From Cunninghamella blakesleeana (Eukaryota > Mucoromycota > Mucoromycetes > Mucorales > Cunninghamellaceae): a stretch of 64,000 nt of DNA. The position numbers and the translations under genes are program-made. The notes below the pieces were generated by a model. The model was not told the origin of the DNA and searched no databases. It was given only the letters and a program-made list of their open reading frames with translations. How positions within the stretch are numbered: position 1 is the stretch's first letter; each line of letters starts with the position of its first letter. Shown here piece by piece: positions 13,014 to 25,400 of the stretch. Where the stretch lies: assembly GCA_017871115.1 (NCBI GenBank), contig JAFCIZ010000006.1, positions 4,402,001 through 4,466,000 of the forward strand, given 5' to 3'.

Positions 13014-14278
13014 TAAAAAAGGGAATAAAATAATAAATCATAAAGCTAGATTTATAAATTTTTACCTTCAGGAGCAACACCAGTAAAGTTTTTAGAAGGG
13101 TCATTTGCACCGATAATACCTTTATAAATTTAAATATAAAATGAAATAATAAGTGTTTAATTTTAAATCCATAGACTATTGATAACTATATTTATATATC
13201 ATTATATATTATTTTATTTACCAGCTACATGTGTTCCATGACCGTTACAGGTATCTCTTGGATCATTATCACCAGTAGGATTATTTTCACCAGAATAATT
13301 GTCACCCACAAAATCATAACCATATGCTACACGACAGCCAGTGCCAAAGCAACCGCCAAGGGCAGGATGTTTATAATCAACACCTATTATAAGAGTATGC
13401 CATTTAACAAAAATATACTGGTTAATAAAAATATAATTACATTCAAATATATATACTAATAAGTATATAAAAAATATAAAATATTGATTTACCAGTATCA
13501 ATAACGCCAACTTTGATTCCTTTACCAGTTAAACTAATAATAATAATAATAATAATAATTAAAATATATCCAAGTTACTAAAGACATTAATATTCTTATT
13601 TATATATTTTATAACTGTTGCCAATATATTACAACATTAATATTAGTATTAATATTAATATTATAATCATTATTATTATTATTATTTTAAAAAGAAGCAT
13701 ACTTTAATTCCTTTCTTATACGAGTTACACCTGTTTGATCATATAATCCAAATAATGTAGATACAATCTTATCATCAGCTGGGGTGATGGCTGCTGTTGG
13801 TTTAGAAATATTACGCTATATTTTTATATATAAATATGTTGCCATATTATTAAAAATAAAAAAATAAAGGAAAAAAAAAAAAGTAAAAAAAATGAACTTT
13901 TAAAATTTTAAATATATTTATTTATATGCAAAGATTAATTTTTGATTCCCGATTACTTACAATTGGCCAAATTCGTTTTATTCCTTGAGTATTTTTAAAA
14001 AATGAATTAGCATCGTCGTCTGTTAAAAAAGATAAAGATACTGCATTTATATATTGAAACTCATGTCGTACTTCATGATTAATATTTCTAGATTGTAATT
14101 GTTGATAAAACGATTCGCGGCGTTTTTGAAGATGATGATGGTTTGTTGTTGCTGTTGCGGTTGGTGACTGATCAAATTCTACGACATAAGCATTTTGTAT
14201 AAACTGATGATTTTGATTTTGTGCTATTACCGACATCCATTCCGCACATAAAAAAAATAATGGTATCCAAACTTTCAT
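10608..14278 (-). CDS. Secreted subtilisin-like serine protease (S8) with PA domain
   Basis: Ten exons (14278-13961, 13815-13703, 13533-13493, 13383-13222, 13119-13066, 12939-12610, 12515-12132, 12020-11930, 11840-11805, 11706-10608) give 875 residues. A signal peptide (about 1-19, [19 protein letters not shown]) and an I9-type propeptide (to about 105) come first. The catalytic triad is complete: D156 in VGVIDTG, H206 in NGHGTHVAG and S513 in SGTSMASP; the oxyanion Asn is N298 in AAAGNEG. A protease-associated domain (about 340-467) is inserted between the Asn and Ser blocks, as in minor extracellular protease Vpr-like or C5a-peptidase-type subtilases. About 360 residues of Fn3-like beta sandwich follow the Ser. 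Expected to act outside the cell in protein degradation. Several NxS/T sites fit secretion. Residue numbers depend on the hand-made splice model. Confidence 0.93.
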
Positions 14279-14750
14279 AATATTTGATATATATGTATAA
14301 TATAGATGTGTATATTTAAAAGATTTATATTATTATTATTATTATTATTGTTTATTTTTCTTTTTCAAATGGTAATAATAATAATAATGATAATAATAAT
14401 AATAATAATAGTGATATATATTAAAAATTATAATAACTAAAGAGAAAAAGAATTAACTTTTTTATTTTTTAAAAAAAATATTAGCTATATAACTTTGCAT
14501 TTTTTTAGAATATAAAGTTTTTGGAAAAAACGTTATACATAACATCACTTGTATACAAATAAAATTAAAATAAATATATAAACAAACATTAAAAGCTATA
14601 TTGATGAAGTGAAACTTAGTAAATTAAAAATGAATATATATATATGCATATATATAAGCAAACAAATAACGAAATGAGATCATTTATTACATATAAATAT
14701 ATTTTAATTATAAGGGTATAGAAAAAAGTAAAATAAAATAAAAAAATATA
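14279..14750. other. Intergenic, subtilase promoter side
   Basis: Head-to-tail spacing between the dynactin p25 stop and the subtilase start, both on the minus strand. It contains (AAT)n/(TTA)n tracts at about 14325-14412 and otherwise featureless AT-rich sequence, including the subtilase promoter by position. Confidence 0.6.
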
Positions 14751-15855
14751 TTAATCTATTGGAGTAAACTTGGCATAGTAATCTTTACTTTTATTTTCAT
14801 ATAACTCTTGCGTACATTCAGGTAAATCATCTTGATATGAACCTTTAAAAATAATAATATTAAATTTAATGTTAATTAGAAGAAATCATTACCCCAAGGA
14901 AAATAAAAAAATAGAAACAATAATAAAAATATATAAATATTTTCCTTGTTTTTTCATTAATGCTCCCCCAGCCCATTCCCCTTCAGATTATATTTTAAAC
15001 TTTATTTTACCTGGAGAACCTGAATAAACTGAAAATGATGGTACAACTGTATTAGGTGCAATGACAGTGTTATCTGTAATACAACAACAATCTTTAATAA
15101 TAGCAAATCGTCCCTAAATTAAAAAATAAAATAATAAAAATGAAAAATATGAAGATAAAATGATCACTTTTTAATTATTATATATAAAAATGTTATGTAA
15201 ATATATACTTACTATAATACAGTTCTTGCCAATACTAACATGTGAACCGATAGTTGCAGCTTCAATAATACTTCCTTCTCCAATAGTAACATGATCCCCG
15301 ATTTTCATTGGATAATAGCTGAAAATACTAAAAAACAATAATAAAAAAACTCTACTCGTTATATAATGTCCACTTTTATTTTCTACTTTTTCTATTCTAT
15401 TTAGTTCAAAATTACCCTTTATATGTTTTATAAGGTGGTCTGATGATTGATTTTTGAGAAAGTAAACAATATCTTCCAATAGCTATTACTACAGCGTGCC
15501 CTCCACCTGTTCTTCTTAAATCCCCTCGAATAACGCAATCAGTTTGAATAATAGTCTACCAATAAAATAGCATTATGAAATAAAATGCGTATATAGTAAA
15601 TATATAAATAAAAGTATATATACAGATATAACTATTTTTGATTAGTTGTACCTTTCCTCCTAAAATAATATTTTGACTACCACAAATAACAGATTTTTTG
15701 CTGACTTTATTGCCTGTATCCTAAAGATGGGATTATAATTATAATATTAATATATAAATATATTGTTGCTGCTTAATATTTTATTTTATTGAACTTAGTT
15801 ATATTACAGTCTCTATGTATTCAGCCCTGTTGTAGTAAACAATGGGTTGCTCCAT
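14751..15855 (-). CDS. DCTN5: Dynactin subunit 5 (p25)
   Basis: Six exons (15855-15808, 15720-15652, 15555-15416, 15318-15213, 15113-15011, 14842-14751) join to 185 residues, close to the roughly 182 of animal p25. The order of motifs matches the family: [38 protein letters not shown], then [44 protein letters not shown] and LPECTQEL. The hexapeptide repeats form the left-handed beta-helix that sits in the pointed-end complex of dynactin and helps bind cargo for dynein transport. A small insert ([12 protein letters not shown]) lies between the RGDL and GRYC motifs. The gene is divergent from STN1, leaving only 196 bases, which contain the tRNA-half insertion. Confidence 0.94.
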
Positions 15856-15965
15856 GCTTAAAAATAATAAAAAAAATGAGAATAAGAGAAAAAAAATAGG
15901 AGTTTTAAAAACATTATATTTTTTTTTTTTTTTTTTTGGCTGAATATTTGATTATTATTATTATT

Positions 15966-16040
15966 ATTCATTTCTTTCTATCAATCGCCTCTTTGGCTCA
16001 GTCGGTAGAGCGTCAGTCTCAAAAAAATTCATTTCTTTCT
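15966..16040 (+). mobile_element. Retro-inserted 5' tRNA half flanked by 14-bp direct repeats
   Basis: ATTCATTTCTTTCT occurs at 15966-15979 and again, identically, at 16027-16040. Between the copies lie a 7-base leader, a tRNA-like 5' half (15987 to about 16020) and a run of seven As. The layout direct repeat, RNA-derived body, A-run, direct repeat is that of a LINE-type, target-primed retro-insertion. No transposase or reverse transcriptase is present here, so it would have been mobilised in trans. The short, T/C-rich repeat could alternatively be fortuitous. Confidence 0.6.
15987..16020 (+). pseudogene. tRNA 5'-half pseudogene (elongator tRNA-Met-like)
   Basis: The sequence starts GCCTCTTTGGCTCAGTCGG, continues TAGAGCGTCAGTCTC, and passes straight into As. 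Acceptor 5' strand, D-arm with an intact A-box (TGGCTCAGTCGG), and the 5' anticodon stem (TCAGT) are recognisable; it matches the 5' half of eukaryotic elongator tRNA-Met(CAU) as I remember it. It ends inside the anticodon loop. The 3' anticodon strand, T-arm/B-box and acceptor 3' strand are missing in the following sequence, so it cannot fold into a functional tRNA. Confidence 0.75.
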
Positions 16041-16051
16041 TATATTTTTTA

Positions 16052-16686
16052 ATGGATTCATTCTATTTTGGCTTGGATCCATTATTTTGGGTGCATGTTA
16101 AAGTTTTTATATCAGATATATTAGAATTAAATGAAGCATCAAATCATAAAAGTGAGTATAACAGAAAATACAATTCGAGCAATAGCATCCAAACTTAAAT
16201 AAACTCATATGACAAATTATAATTATATATCAATATAATCTAGATGTATATAAATTCAATGGACATATAATACGAAGTGTCGACATATGTGGTGTTATTA
16301 TTGGCGTTGAACAAAAATATAACTCGGTTACATATACTAGTACGTAATAATATAAACATATAATAACAGTAATAACGGTAATAGTATTACTAATTGATAG
16401 CGATATATGATATACTTTTCTCTCACTTTTTTTTAATATACATGTATATATATATATATATGTTCTTTAGTTGATGATAGTACTGGGACTATAGCTTGTA
16501 GACAATGGAGAGAATCAACAGTAATGGAGAATAGCTTATCACTTGGAACTTGCATACAAGTAACAGGATATATCACCAATTTTAGAAACAAGAGACTAAT
16601 CAACGTTCAAGACTTAAGTAAGATAGCAATATAATCAGCGTTTTATACATTTATATTTATATGTGTCTACGAATTTAAGCATTCAA

Positions 16687-16730
<44 letters not shown>

Positions 16731-17557
16731 TTAATTGAATGTTTTATTATGCATAGATCATATCACTGATCCTAATATGGAAATTCTTCACTATTTGCAA
16801 GTCCTTAATCTAAAAAAAAATCATTACAGCGAACCTTTTCAAGTACCTCAACCTATTATAGAAAACATTGAATCTATTAAGGAAGAAATCAAAATGGAGG
16901 ATGGAACCAATACACATATTATTACTTTAAGTCAAGTGCGTAAGATAGAGGAAAAAATAGATAAAGATAAAAGATAATACTAAGTATCACTAATTTATTA
17001 ATTTTTTTCCTTTTCTTTTTTTTAAAAAATGACAATAATAATAATAGGATACCAGCAACATAATAAATCGACAAGATTACCAACGGTTTTTACTTCAGTA
17101 CATTCGGGATACATATGGGGAAGAACCTTTTGAAATAAACTATCTACAACAAACTGAATCACTTTATAGAATGGCAAAACCACTACTGCAACATGAATTA
17201 CGACTAGAACCAACAAAGGAACAACTGGATCAATTGATTATAGACTCTGTAAATCAATTGCATCAACAACAGGATTTGATAAACGTTAGAAATATGGCTA
17301 CATGCTATCAAGCAATAAATGAAGACTCACGATTAATAAAAACTATTGAGAAAGTGATCAGGGAAACAATGAACCAAAATAATAATGAATACTCATCCTT
17401 TGACTTAGGAGGAATACAAAAAAACTTTATTCTTACTAAAACGCGTGAAATCCTACCATCACATCCTGAGAGTAAGATTGATGAGTGTTTAAATAAGATG
17501 GTTGAAAATAGTACCCTTTATTTAACTGGACCTTACGAATATCGACTTTTGGAATAA
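16052..17557 (+). CDS. STN1: CST complex subunit Stn1 (telomere capping)
   Basis: Five exons (16052-16151, 16244-16339, 16471-16617, 16757-16935, 17048-17557) give 343 residues. The N-terminus reads FGLDPLFWVHVKVFISDIL, then DICGVIIGVEQK and a strand pair DDSTGTIACRQW, the recognisable OB-fold of Stn1. The C-terminal half (about 190-343) is helical and ends in two winged-helix-like segments, the usual Stn1 C-terminal arrangement. Stn1 with Ten1 and Ctc1/Cdc13 binds single-stranded telomeric DNA and recruits DNA polymerase alpha-primase for fill-in. The start codon lies just 11 bases after the downstream copy of the direct repeat flanking the tRNA half, so that insertion sits in the 5' UTR or promoter. 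STN1 is convergent with RPL42. Confidence 0.88.
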
Positions 17558-17760
17558 ATCATCCTCATCATCATGATCAACATTTCATCACAATTATTCC
17601 ACCACTTTTTTCTTATTTTACCTTATAATATCAATGTAAAACAAATATAAATTCATTTGTAAATAAAGTGCATAAAGCTCATGTATATATTTTTTGTTTA
17701 TTGCTATCATTCAAAATGTTGAAAATAAAAAATATGTGAATAAAAAATTGATAAAATCCT

Positions 17761-18549
17761 TTAGAAAACGAGAGCAGCACCCTTGGTCTTTTTGTCACCA
17801 CCTAATTCGAAGTGCTTACAACGCTTAAGAGGGAGTTGCATCTTGTACTTGCACTTGGTACATTCTAAGCGAAGAACAACCTTCTTAGTAGTCTTGGCCT
17901 ATTTGTCATCACCAGTATTATTTATTTATTTTATTTTTTTTTAAAAAAAAAACATAATATACATTAATAAGCGCATGTTCTTATAGTTTTACCGTGATTA
18001 TTATTATTATCGAGTATATTTTATTCTTCTATTTTTACCTTTTTGTGGAAAACGGGTTTAGTTTGACCACCATAACCGGATTGTTTACGGTCATAACGAC
18101 GTTTACCTTGGGCGAAAAGGGAGGCCTTACCAGCCTTGTATTGAGTAACCTTATGAGGAGTGTGTTTTCTACACTTGGCACCTTTACAAAAAGTGTTACG
18201 GGTCTTAGGAATGTTAACCTATTTTATACACACATACATATATATAGATATATAGATATTGAAATCATAATAATAATAATAATGATAATAATAAAATAAA
18301 GTATATTGAATAAGTGAATCCGAAAATATTTTAAAGTGTTGAATACTGTGTTTCTATACATTTATTTAACTCCACTAATTTATCTAAATTCATCCATCCA
18401 TTTATTTCCTTTAATGATTTATTGATCATCCATAATAATAATAATTCATCCATCCATCCATCCATCCATTTGTTGCTTTTATCTTCAAACCATATATAGT
18501 ATTATTATCTTTTAATTCTTTTTATTTGGTTCCTGTTTTCACATACCAT
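17761..18549 (-). CDS. RPL42: 60S ribosomal protein eL42 (RPL42/RPL44)
   Basis: Three exons: 18549-18547 (only the ATG), 18218-18039 and 17898-17761, giving exactly 106 residues, the family's standard length. Motifs [59 protein letters not shown] and [12 protein letters not shown] are diagnostic; the two CxxC-type pairs bind zinc. eL42 sits at the E site of the large subunit. The ATG is followed directly by the donor GTATGT, and the 328-base first intron contains CATC tetramer runs (18391-18400, 18447-18468 on the plus strand). P56 in the TKPVF motif, the position tied to cycloheximide sensitivity in yeasts, reads as Pro. Confidence 0.96.
18219..18546 (-). promoter_or_regulatory. Long first intron of RPL42 with tetranucleotide repeat clusters
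   Basis: The intron separates the lone ATG from the rest of the CDS. On the plus strand it has CATCCATCCA at 18391-18400 and five or more CATC units at 18447-18468; the transcript therefore carries GGATG repeats. Comparable first introns in RPL43 and RPL35 carry the same repeat in one or the other orientation. An enhancer role is inference. Confidence 0.45.
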
Positions 18550-18737
18550 GGCAAAACCTAAAAAAAGGAAGGATTATAAAATTCAAACCAAAAATTTTCA
18601 CTTTAGGTGGTGTTCATTTGTTTTAAAATCCGACCAATTTTTTAGCATAATTTTATGATTTAGATATTTATTTGTAATTTATTAAATAAATGAATATGTA
18701 ATATAAATTTATATTGTCACTATTCTATTTTAATACG

Positions 18738-21700
18738 TTAGAATTCATCATCTTGGCGTTTTTTGTTTTGAACAGTGTTAGGTTTGGTTTGGGCAGCTTC
18801 ATGACGAGCCAATTCTGGTGGAACTCTGGATAATGGTGACTTACTCAACATTTGTTTAAGATCATACATTACATCAGTATCCCAACTTGATAAAAAGGTA
18901 ATAGCGACACCAGATTTCCCAGCACGACCAGTACGACCAATACGATGGGTATAATCTTCAATAGATTTAGCCATATCAAAGTTTACAACGAGAGACACAT
19001 TCTTTACATCAATACCACGACCTGCAACATCAGTAGCTACTAATATATTTGCACTTCCTGTCTTTATTTTATCCAAAGCAGCCTCTCTATATAATTATAA
19101 TAATAGTAATTAATAAAGTAACGTATGTGAGTATTAGTAAATTTATTTTCCTTCTTTCTCTTTATTTTTTTTATTTTTTTTAATAAAAAAGCATCGTTAT
19201 CAATATTATTTTTGGTTTATACCTTTGTTCTTGAGATTTACCACCATGTAATGTAACAGCATGGTAGCCAAGTTTGTTCAGAGTCTTTGCCAAAGAATCC
19301 ACACCTTTTTTTTGGTTGACAAAAATAATAATTGGTGGATCGTAATTATTAGTACCAAGAATTTCAGTAAGTCGATTCCTATATTTTTTAAAAAATAAAA
19401 ATAAAAAAATAGTACGGATGAGTTAAGTATGTGATGTGGCAATTATGTATATAAAAAAAAAAAAAAAAAAAAAACTATAAATACACTTACTTTTTCCTTC
19501 CTTCGTCATCAATCATTTCTACGCGCTGTTCAACATTGCTACCAGCTTGACCAGCATTACCAATAGTAACAACAGCAGGATTTCGTAAATATTTTTTAGC
19601 CAGCCTTTCAACAGCGGAAGGCATGGTAGCTGAAAACATAGTTGTTTGACGATACTTGTGTCCATCTGCGTTAGCTTTAGTCATTTCGTTCAAATTTTCA
19701 GCGTCTAATCCTTCAGGTTTAATATTTGACACTGGTAAAGCATCTAAAATAGAATTCACAGCAATTTCAAAACCCATATCAATCATACGATCAGCTTCAT
19801 CCATAACGACATAATGACATTGATTTAATACAATAATGCGTCTATCTAAACAATCAGTTAAACGACCGGGGGTCGCAATAACAATTTCTGCACCATTACG
19901 CATATTAAAGGCTTGTTCTGTTATAGCATGCTATGTAACAAAAATAATAAAAACAAATTAAATAAAAGATTAAGTAAATACAAACAAAAAATTTTCCTAT
20001 ATTTATATGTAACTTACACCACCAACAATAGATACACAAGTAAAACCCATAGGTACAGCAAATTTAAGTGCTTCTTGTTCAATTTGTTGAGCCAGTTCAC
20101 GAGTAGGAGCTAAAATCAAAGCATAAGGGCCATCCATAGCATTTTCTTCATTCATTTTTGGTAATTCTGATATATAATTAAGCATAGGAATAATAAAGGA
20201 CGCAGTTTTACCGGAACCTATGTTATTGTTATTTTAATTAAGAAAAAGATTATGATGATTAAAAAAAGCAAACTATGGAGTAATGCTGTTATTGTTTTTT
20301 TTAAAAAATAAAGTAAAAAAAATAAACTTACCAGTTTCAGCAATACCAATAATGTCTCGATTTTGCATACCAATAGGAATAGCTTGACGCTGAATAGGTG
20401 AAGGTTCTTTATATCCAACTTTATCAATAACTTCTAATATTCTCTTAGGTAAACCAGATTCCTTCCATGATCTAATAGGGTGAGGTACATTACCACCTAT
20501 AATTATTATTATTTTAATAATATTAATAATAATAATAATGAAATAATATAATAATAAAATATATATCAGTAACAATCTATTTTTATTCATATACATATAT
20601 TTCAAAATATATATATATATATATATATTTTACCTTTAGTAGCAATATTATAATCTTCTTTAAAGATACGCCAATCTCTTTCTGTCATTTGTTTTAATGA
20701 TTTATCAGTCCAATGTCTATCATCCCACTTAGTCTTAGCTTCTCGTTTTTTATCCAATTCAACAAGTTCCCTAAAAAAGAAATGAAATAAAATAATAAGT
20801 ATAAGAATAAATATTAAAAATCTGAAACCAATATACAAATATGTGCGTATAAATATTAATTATATTCCCAACTTACTTGGCACGATATAATTCTTCATCA
20901 GTACGACGTTCCTTGAGTAGACTATCATAAAAGTCAGACTGCTTCTTTTTTTGTTCTTTAATATCAATACCAGCAATATGGCCTCTTCCAAATAACTGTG
21001 CATTATGTCTATTAGCATATAACGGATTGAAATCATGAGATGTGTCTTCTCCAGCATCCCAATCAAATACAAACTTACGTTCATTCATTTTTCTAATTTT
21101 TCTTTTTTTTCTATCTGAACCAAAATAACGATCCTAATAAAATTTAAATATATAGATATATTTTTGTTAGCTAGTTAATTAATATAATAAGTTATCCAAT
21201 TATATATTTTATACTGCTATATAAATGTTGATCTTTTAATACTTACTCTAATAGCTTGTTTTTCTTTTTCTGTTAAAAATTCTAAATTTTCTTCGCCTGC
21301 GGAATCTGGCGAAGGGTCCCTTTGTCGACGCCTCGAAGAAGAAGAGCCACCACTACGTCTACCTCTTCGATCATCATCATTAACTCGTCTATATTCTTCT
21401 TCGGCTTGAAAATCAAATTGTTCACGCTTTTGCCTTTCCGCTTCTTGACGTTTTCTTAATTCTTCCACTTCTTTTTGTCTTCTTTCAATAGCCAACTGAG
21501 CTCTTTCTTCCTTAGTCAAGAATTTAGGCTATAAAAATAAAAATAGAAATAAAGGGAAAATATTTTAATACTAAAATATTACATTTATATATTACTATTA
21601 TAATTAATCTTTTTTACATTATCTTATTATAAATGTTGTTAAAATTATCAAATCATTATTATAATACCTTTTCTGTTATGTTTTGCTCATTTTTCTTTTT

Positions 21701-22009
21701 AATTAATTCTTCAATAGAAATAGGTGCACGTTTTTTTTCATTATTATTATTGTCGGTTGTTTTTTTATTTTCATTTGCATTATTATCGTCATATTTATCT
21801 TGTTCCGGATGTGTTGTTCGACTATTACGTTGATCACGACTACTACTTTCTCTATGATGTGAACGATGATAATCACGATCTGGTGAAGACCGACGGTGAG
21901 AACTTGATCTTTCATATCGATCATCTCGTTTACTACTGCTATATCTATCTGATCCACTATGTTTTGAAGTTGGTGAACGAGAGCGTGAACGGTGAGAATA
22001 AGAAGGCAT
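18738..22009 (-). CDS. PRP28: Pre-mRNA-splicing DEAD-box helicase Prp28 (DDX23)
   Basis: Nine exons (22009-21668, 21528-21247, 21133-20877, 20770-20634, 20496-20332, 20217-20018, 19930-19491, 19378-19223, 19086-18738) give 775 residues. The first 110 are an RS-type region ([15 protein letters not shown]), followed by a charged coiled-coil. The helicase core has motif Q ([13 protein letters not shown]), Walker A AETGSGKT at 392-399, [25 protein letters not shown] at 505-508, SATMP, and [10 protein letters not shown] near 690. The Prp28-specific upstream block ([19 protein letters not shown]) and the loop before SAT separate it from Prp5 and Dbp types. Prp28 displaces U1 snRNA from the 5' splice site so U6 can pair. 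The RS region is as in the metazoan form and unlike S. cerevisiae, fitting an intron-rich genome. Confidence 0.95.
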
Positions 22010-22424
22010 TATTATTAATAATATATTTATAAAAAAAAAATAAAAAAAGAGGAAAAGGGTGCAAAAAAAAAATTAGTATTTTTTTTAAATATATAGTTTT
22101 TTTATTTCAGACTCAGTACCAGGAAGACTTGGCTGGAATTTTTTACAATGCAAAAAAGAATTGATTTTAATATGTAAAATATTTTTTTAAAAAAGAGTAG
22201 TAAAAAGGAAAAAAAAATCAAATAATAATAGCAGTAATAAAAAAAAATTAAATTACAATATATATTTTTATATATACGAATATATTTATAAACATATATA
22301 AATGAGAAAGAGATAAAATAAAGTAAATAAAAGTAATTATAGGCGTAAAGGGCAAAAAAATAAATAAAAAAATGAAAATATATATATGCATATATATCAT
22401 TTACAATATATTACTGTTTTATAT
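22010..22424. other. Intergenic, PRP28 5' flank
   Basis: Head-to-tail spacer on the minus strand (M16 protease stop to PRP28 start). AT-rich with A-runs and TA tracts, no ORF. By position it contains the PRP28 promoter. Confidence 0.6.
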
Positions 22425-25400
22425 TTAAAATTGAATCAAAGGTATAGCAGCAGGGCTTAATTCCATTTTACTTTTAAATTGAATAGAATCAGCTATAATA
22501 ATATTTCCTTCAGGTAAAACAGTATGATCACGTACAGGAGTTGATTGGCCACTTTCTGAATAAGTCGAATCCCCATTCACTTGTGACAAACGACGGGCTG
22601 TTTTTTTACTATCTACAGTAACAAATGAACCATTCACGTCGTCATTTGTTTTACCACCTTTAGTCATTCCCATAGCGGTTACTAATTTAGCCATCAATGC
22701 TTCAATTTCTTCTTCTTCTGCTTTGGTTTCATCAATAAGCATTTCCCGTAAAATGGATTGAATAGACGACTCACCGGAGTCTCCACGTTCTACTGCTGCA
22801 CGAAGATCATCAATGCTGAGTCGCGTTACACCTTGAGCTATTAAACATGTATGTAAAGATTCAATGTTGACTTTATATTTTGCTGCTGGAGGTACCTTTT
22901 GGGATTGGATATGTACAGATAATTTACGAATGGATGGCGAAGATGGATTGATATAATTTTCCATAAATTCTAATAATGATTCTCTTGTAATTGATTCAAG
23001 TTCTTGTACATCCTTATCAACTATCAATATGTAATAAATATATATATATATTAATAAAGTTTTTTTTTATTTTAATCTTTTTTTATAAAAAAAGCGTTTT
23101 TTTAGATGGTAATATATTTTTACCTTGATCAAATTCGTAATATCCAGAATGAATATGCGCCCAATATTTACCACCTTCTTGACCGAGATTTTTATCCTTT
23201 TCCAATTTTTTAGATATAAGCGATTGTACTTGAGCCTTGTATTCAGTTTCAGACATATTTTCTACCAAATCTTTTAACTTTTCTAAAAAGCATTCAATAC
23301 GATTTTCCAAATAGACAGTATCACGTTCACTCTGCACAATAAACCGCATACCCATTGACCCAGTTTGTTTACGAACACCACTAAATACCAAATACCCTAT
23401 AAAATTGTATATAAATTAGTTTAAAATGAATAATATATTTATTGGTTTATTTATTTATATATATAGACGTGGTTAATATTATTTTACCTAATTGCTCCTT
23501 AGTACGTAATTGATCAAAGCATGGTTCTTGGGCAATTTGGGCCAATAAACTCAATCGTGCACGAAGATTGGTTTGAGTTACATTACCAACTTGAATTAAA
23601 TATTCAATACCAGAATTGACATCATTAGGATCCTCAACTTGATGTTTATAAACCCATTTAGTACCTTAAAAAAAATAAAAGTAAAATAATATACATTAAT
23701 TAAAGCTTGACTTAAACCGTTTATATATATTTTACTTCTTTGTAAATTACCTTTTGGAATGATCAAACTACGATGTCCAATTAACTGACTAGGTAATAGT
23801 TCTTTAGGATTTAAAATGTCAATCACTGTTTTAAGCATTGCTTGAGCATCTTCTTTATAAATGTTTCCATGAACAAGAGCTTCCAAATGTAAATGAGATA
23901 ATATTGTAGGATAAAAAGCTTGAAGATCTTCAGCTGTAATGGCATCCAATTCTTTAAGTTTTTCTTCAGTAGTCCACATTTTATCTTGAGTGAAATAAGA
24001 TAAGTAATATAATGCATGTTGATAAGGTGGCTCTAATGAAAAGTTTTTGTAGGATCTACGAAGCTATATAAATAATATAATAATTAAAATAATAGTAAAG
24101 GGTAATTAGTTTAAATATACATGTATATTAATATAAATAACGCACCTGATCTTTTAATAATTTGAATCGTTCTTCATTAATTTCAATATCATGCATTTTA
24201 CTAATCACTTTTTCTAAAAGAACTGAAAGCTTATCATTATATCCACCCATAGCCAACTATAATTTTTTTTTTTAAAAAAAAAAATCGTTATTAAAACGCC
24301 AACTATTATCATTACCGTTATATTATTTTTAATATAGTTTTTATTTTTTAAAAAAAAAAAACTTACGAGCATTCCTTCCAATTGATTTTCAATGTTATAA
24401 CATAAGCCAGCTACTTCAGCATCATAAGCATATTCATTTAATGAATCTTTTAATAAATCAGTGAATAATCTAAGAAAAAAAAAAAAAAACAAAATTAAAT
24501 GAATATAAATATAAAATAAAAATAAGCCATAGCTCAATATATATAACTTTCACTCTCTCGCTTTTTTATTCTTTTATTTATTTTTATCGTTGCCATTATT
24601 ATTAGTAAATACCTTGTTTTTACACAGTTGGATGGAGTTGCATATGCCAAAGGGCTTCTAAATAATATCCATACATTAGCTCTAGGTACCCAAAAAGTAT
24701 CATCTTTTTTATGCCATAAACGAAGTCTAGAATTATTTTCAATTAATTCAGGCTTCTTCACAGTTTGCTTCATTTCTTCTTTATGCGTTTCAAAATTAAC
24801 AGGAATAAAAGCATTAGGTTCAGGTAAATGAAGATCATTATTAAGTTCGAGGTTAAGTAGAGACTATACAAAATTCAATAAATATATATTAGAAAAACTT
24901 AATTTACTTTCCTTTTTTTTTTTATTTTGTTCTATTTTTTCATTTTGAGATTTTATATATATATATATATATATATATTGAATATTAAACTTACTTCAGT
25001 TAAAGATGAATTAAAATCAATGACGTCATATTCAGTTTCATACCATTGCTCACGCTTAGTAAATTCAATACCTTCGGGAGGATTTTGGCTTGCCAACATG
25101 ATTCTAAAATTATCGGGACGTAACCATTTCAAATTATCTTCAATTAATGAAGCATCGTATTTACGAATTAAACTTGGACCACTGATAATAAGACTGGATG
25201 GGTAATGATGTTGCATTAATCCTGCAAGGCGAGATGTATATTGTGATGGTGGATACTTTTCTTTAAATCTGAATGCCAATGATGCTAAAGATTGAACTTC
25301 ACTAAATATTTGTTCACAAACACCAGAACGCTTTAAAAGTTCAATGTATTGAAAGATCACCAAAATTACTTTTTCATAGTTTGCTAAAAAATTAAAAATA

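Noticed and set aside
15171..15479. A membrane protein read through dynactin p25
   Set aside because: It is intron read-through; splicing 15415-15319 restores the p25 hexapeptide sequence.
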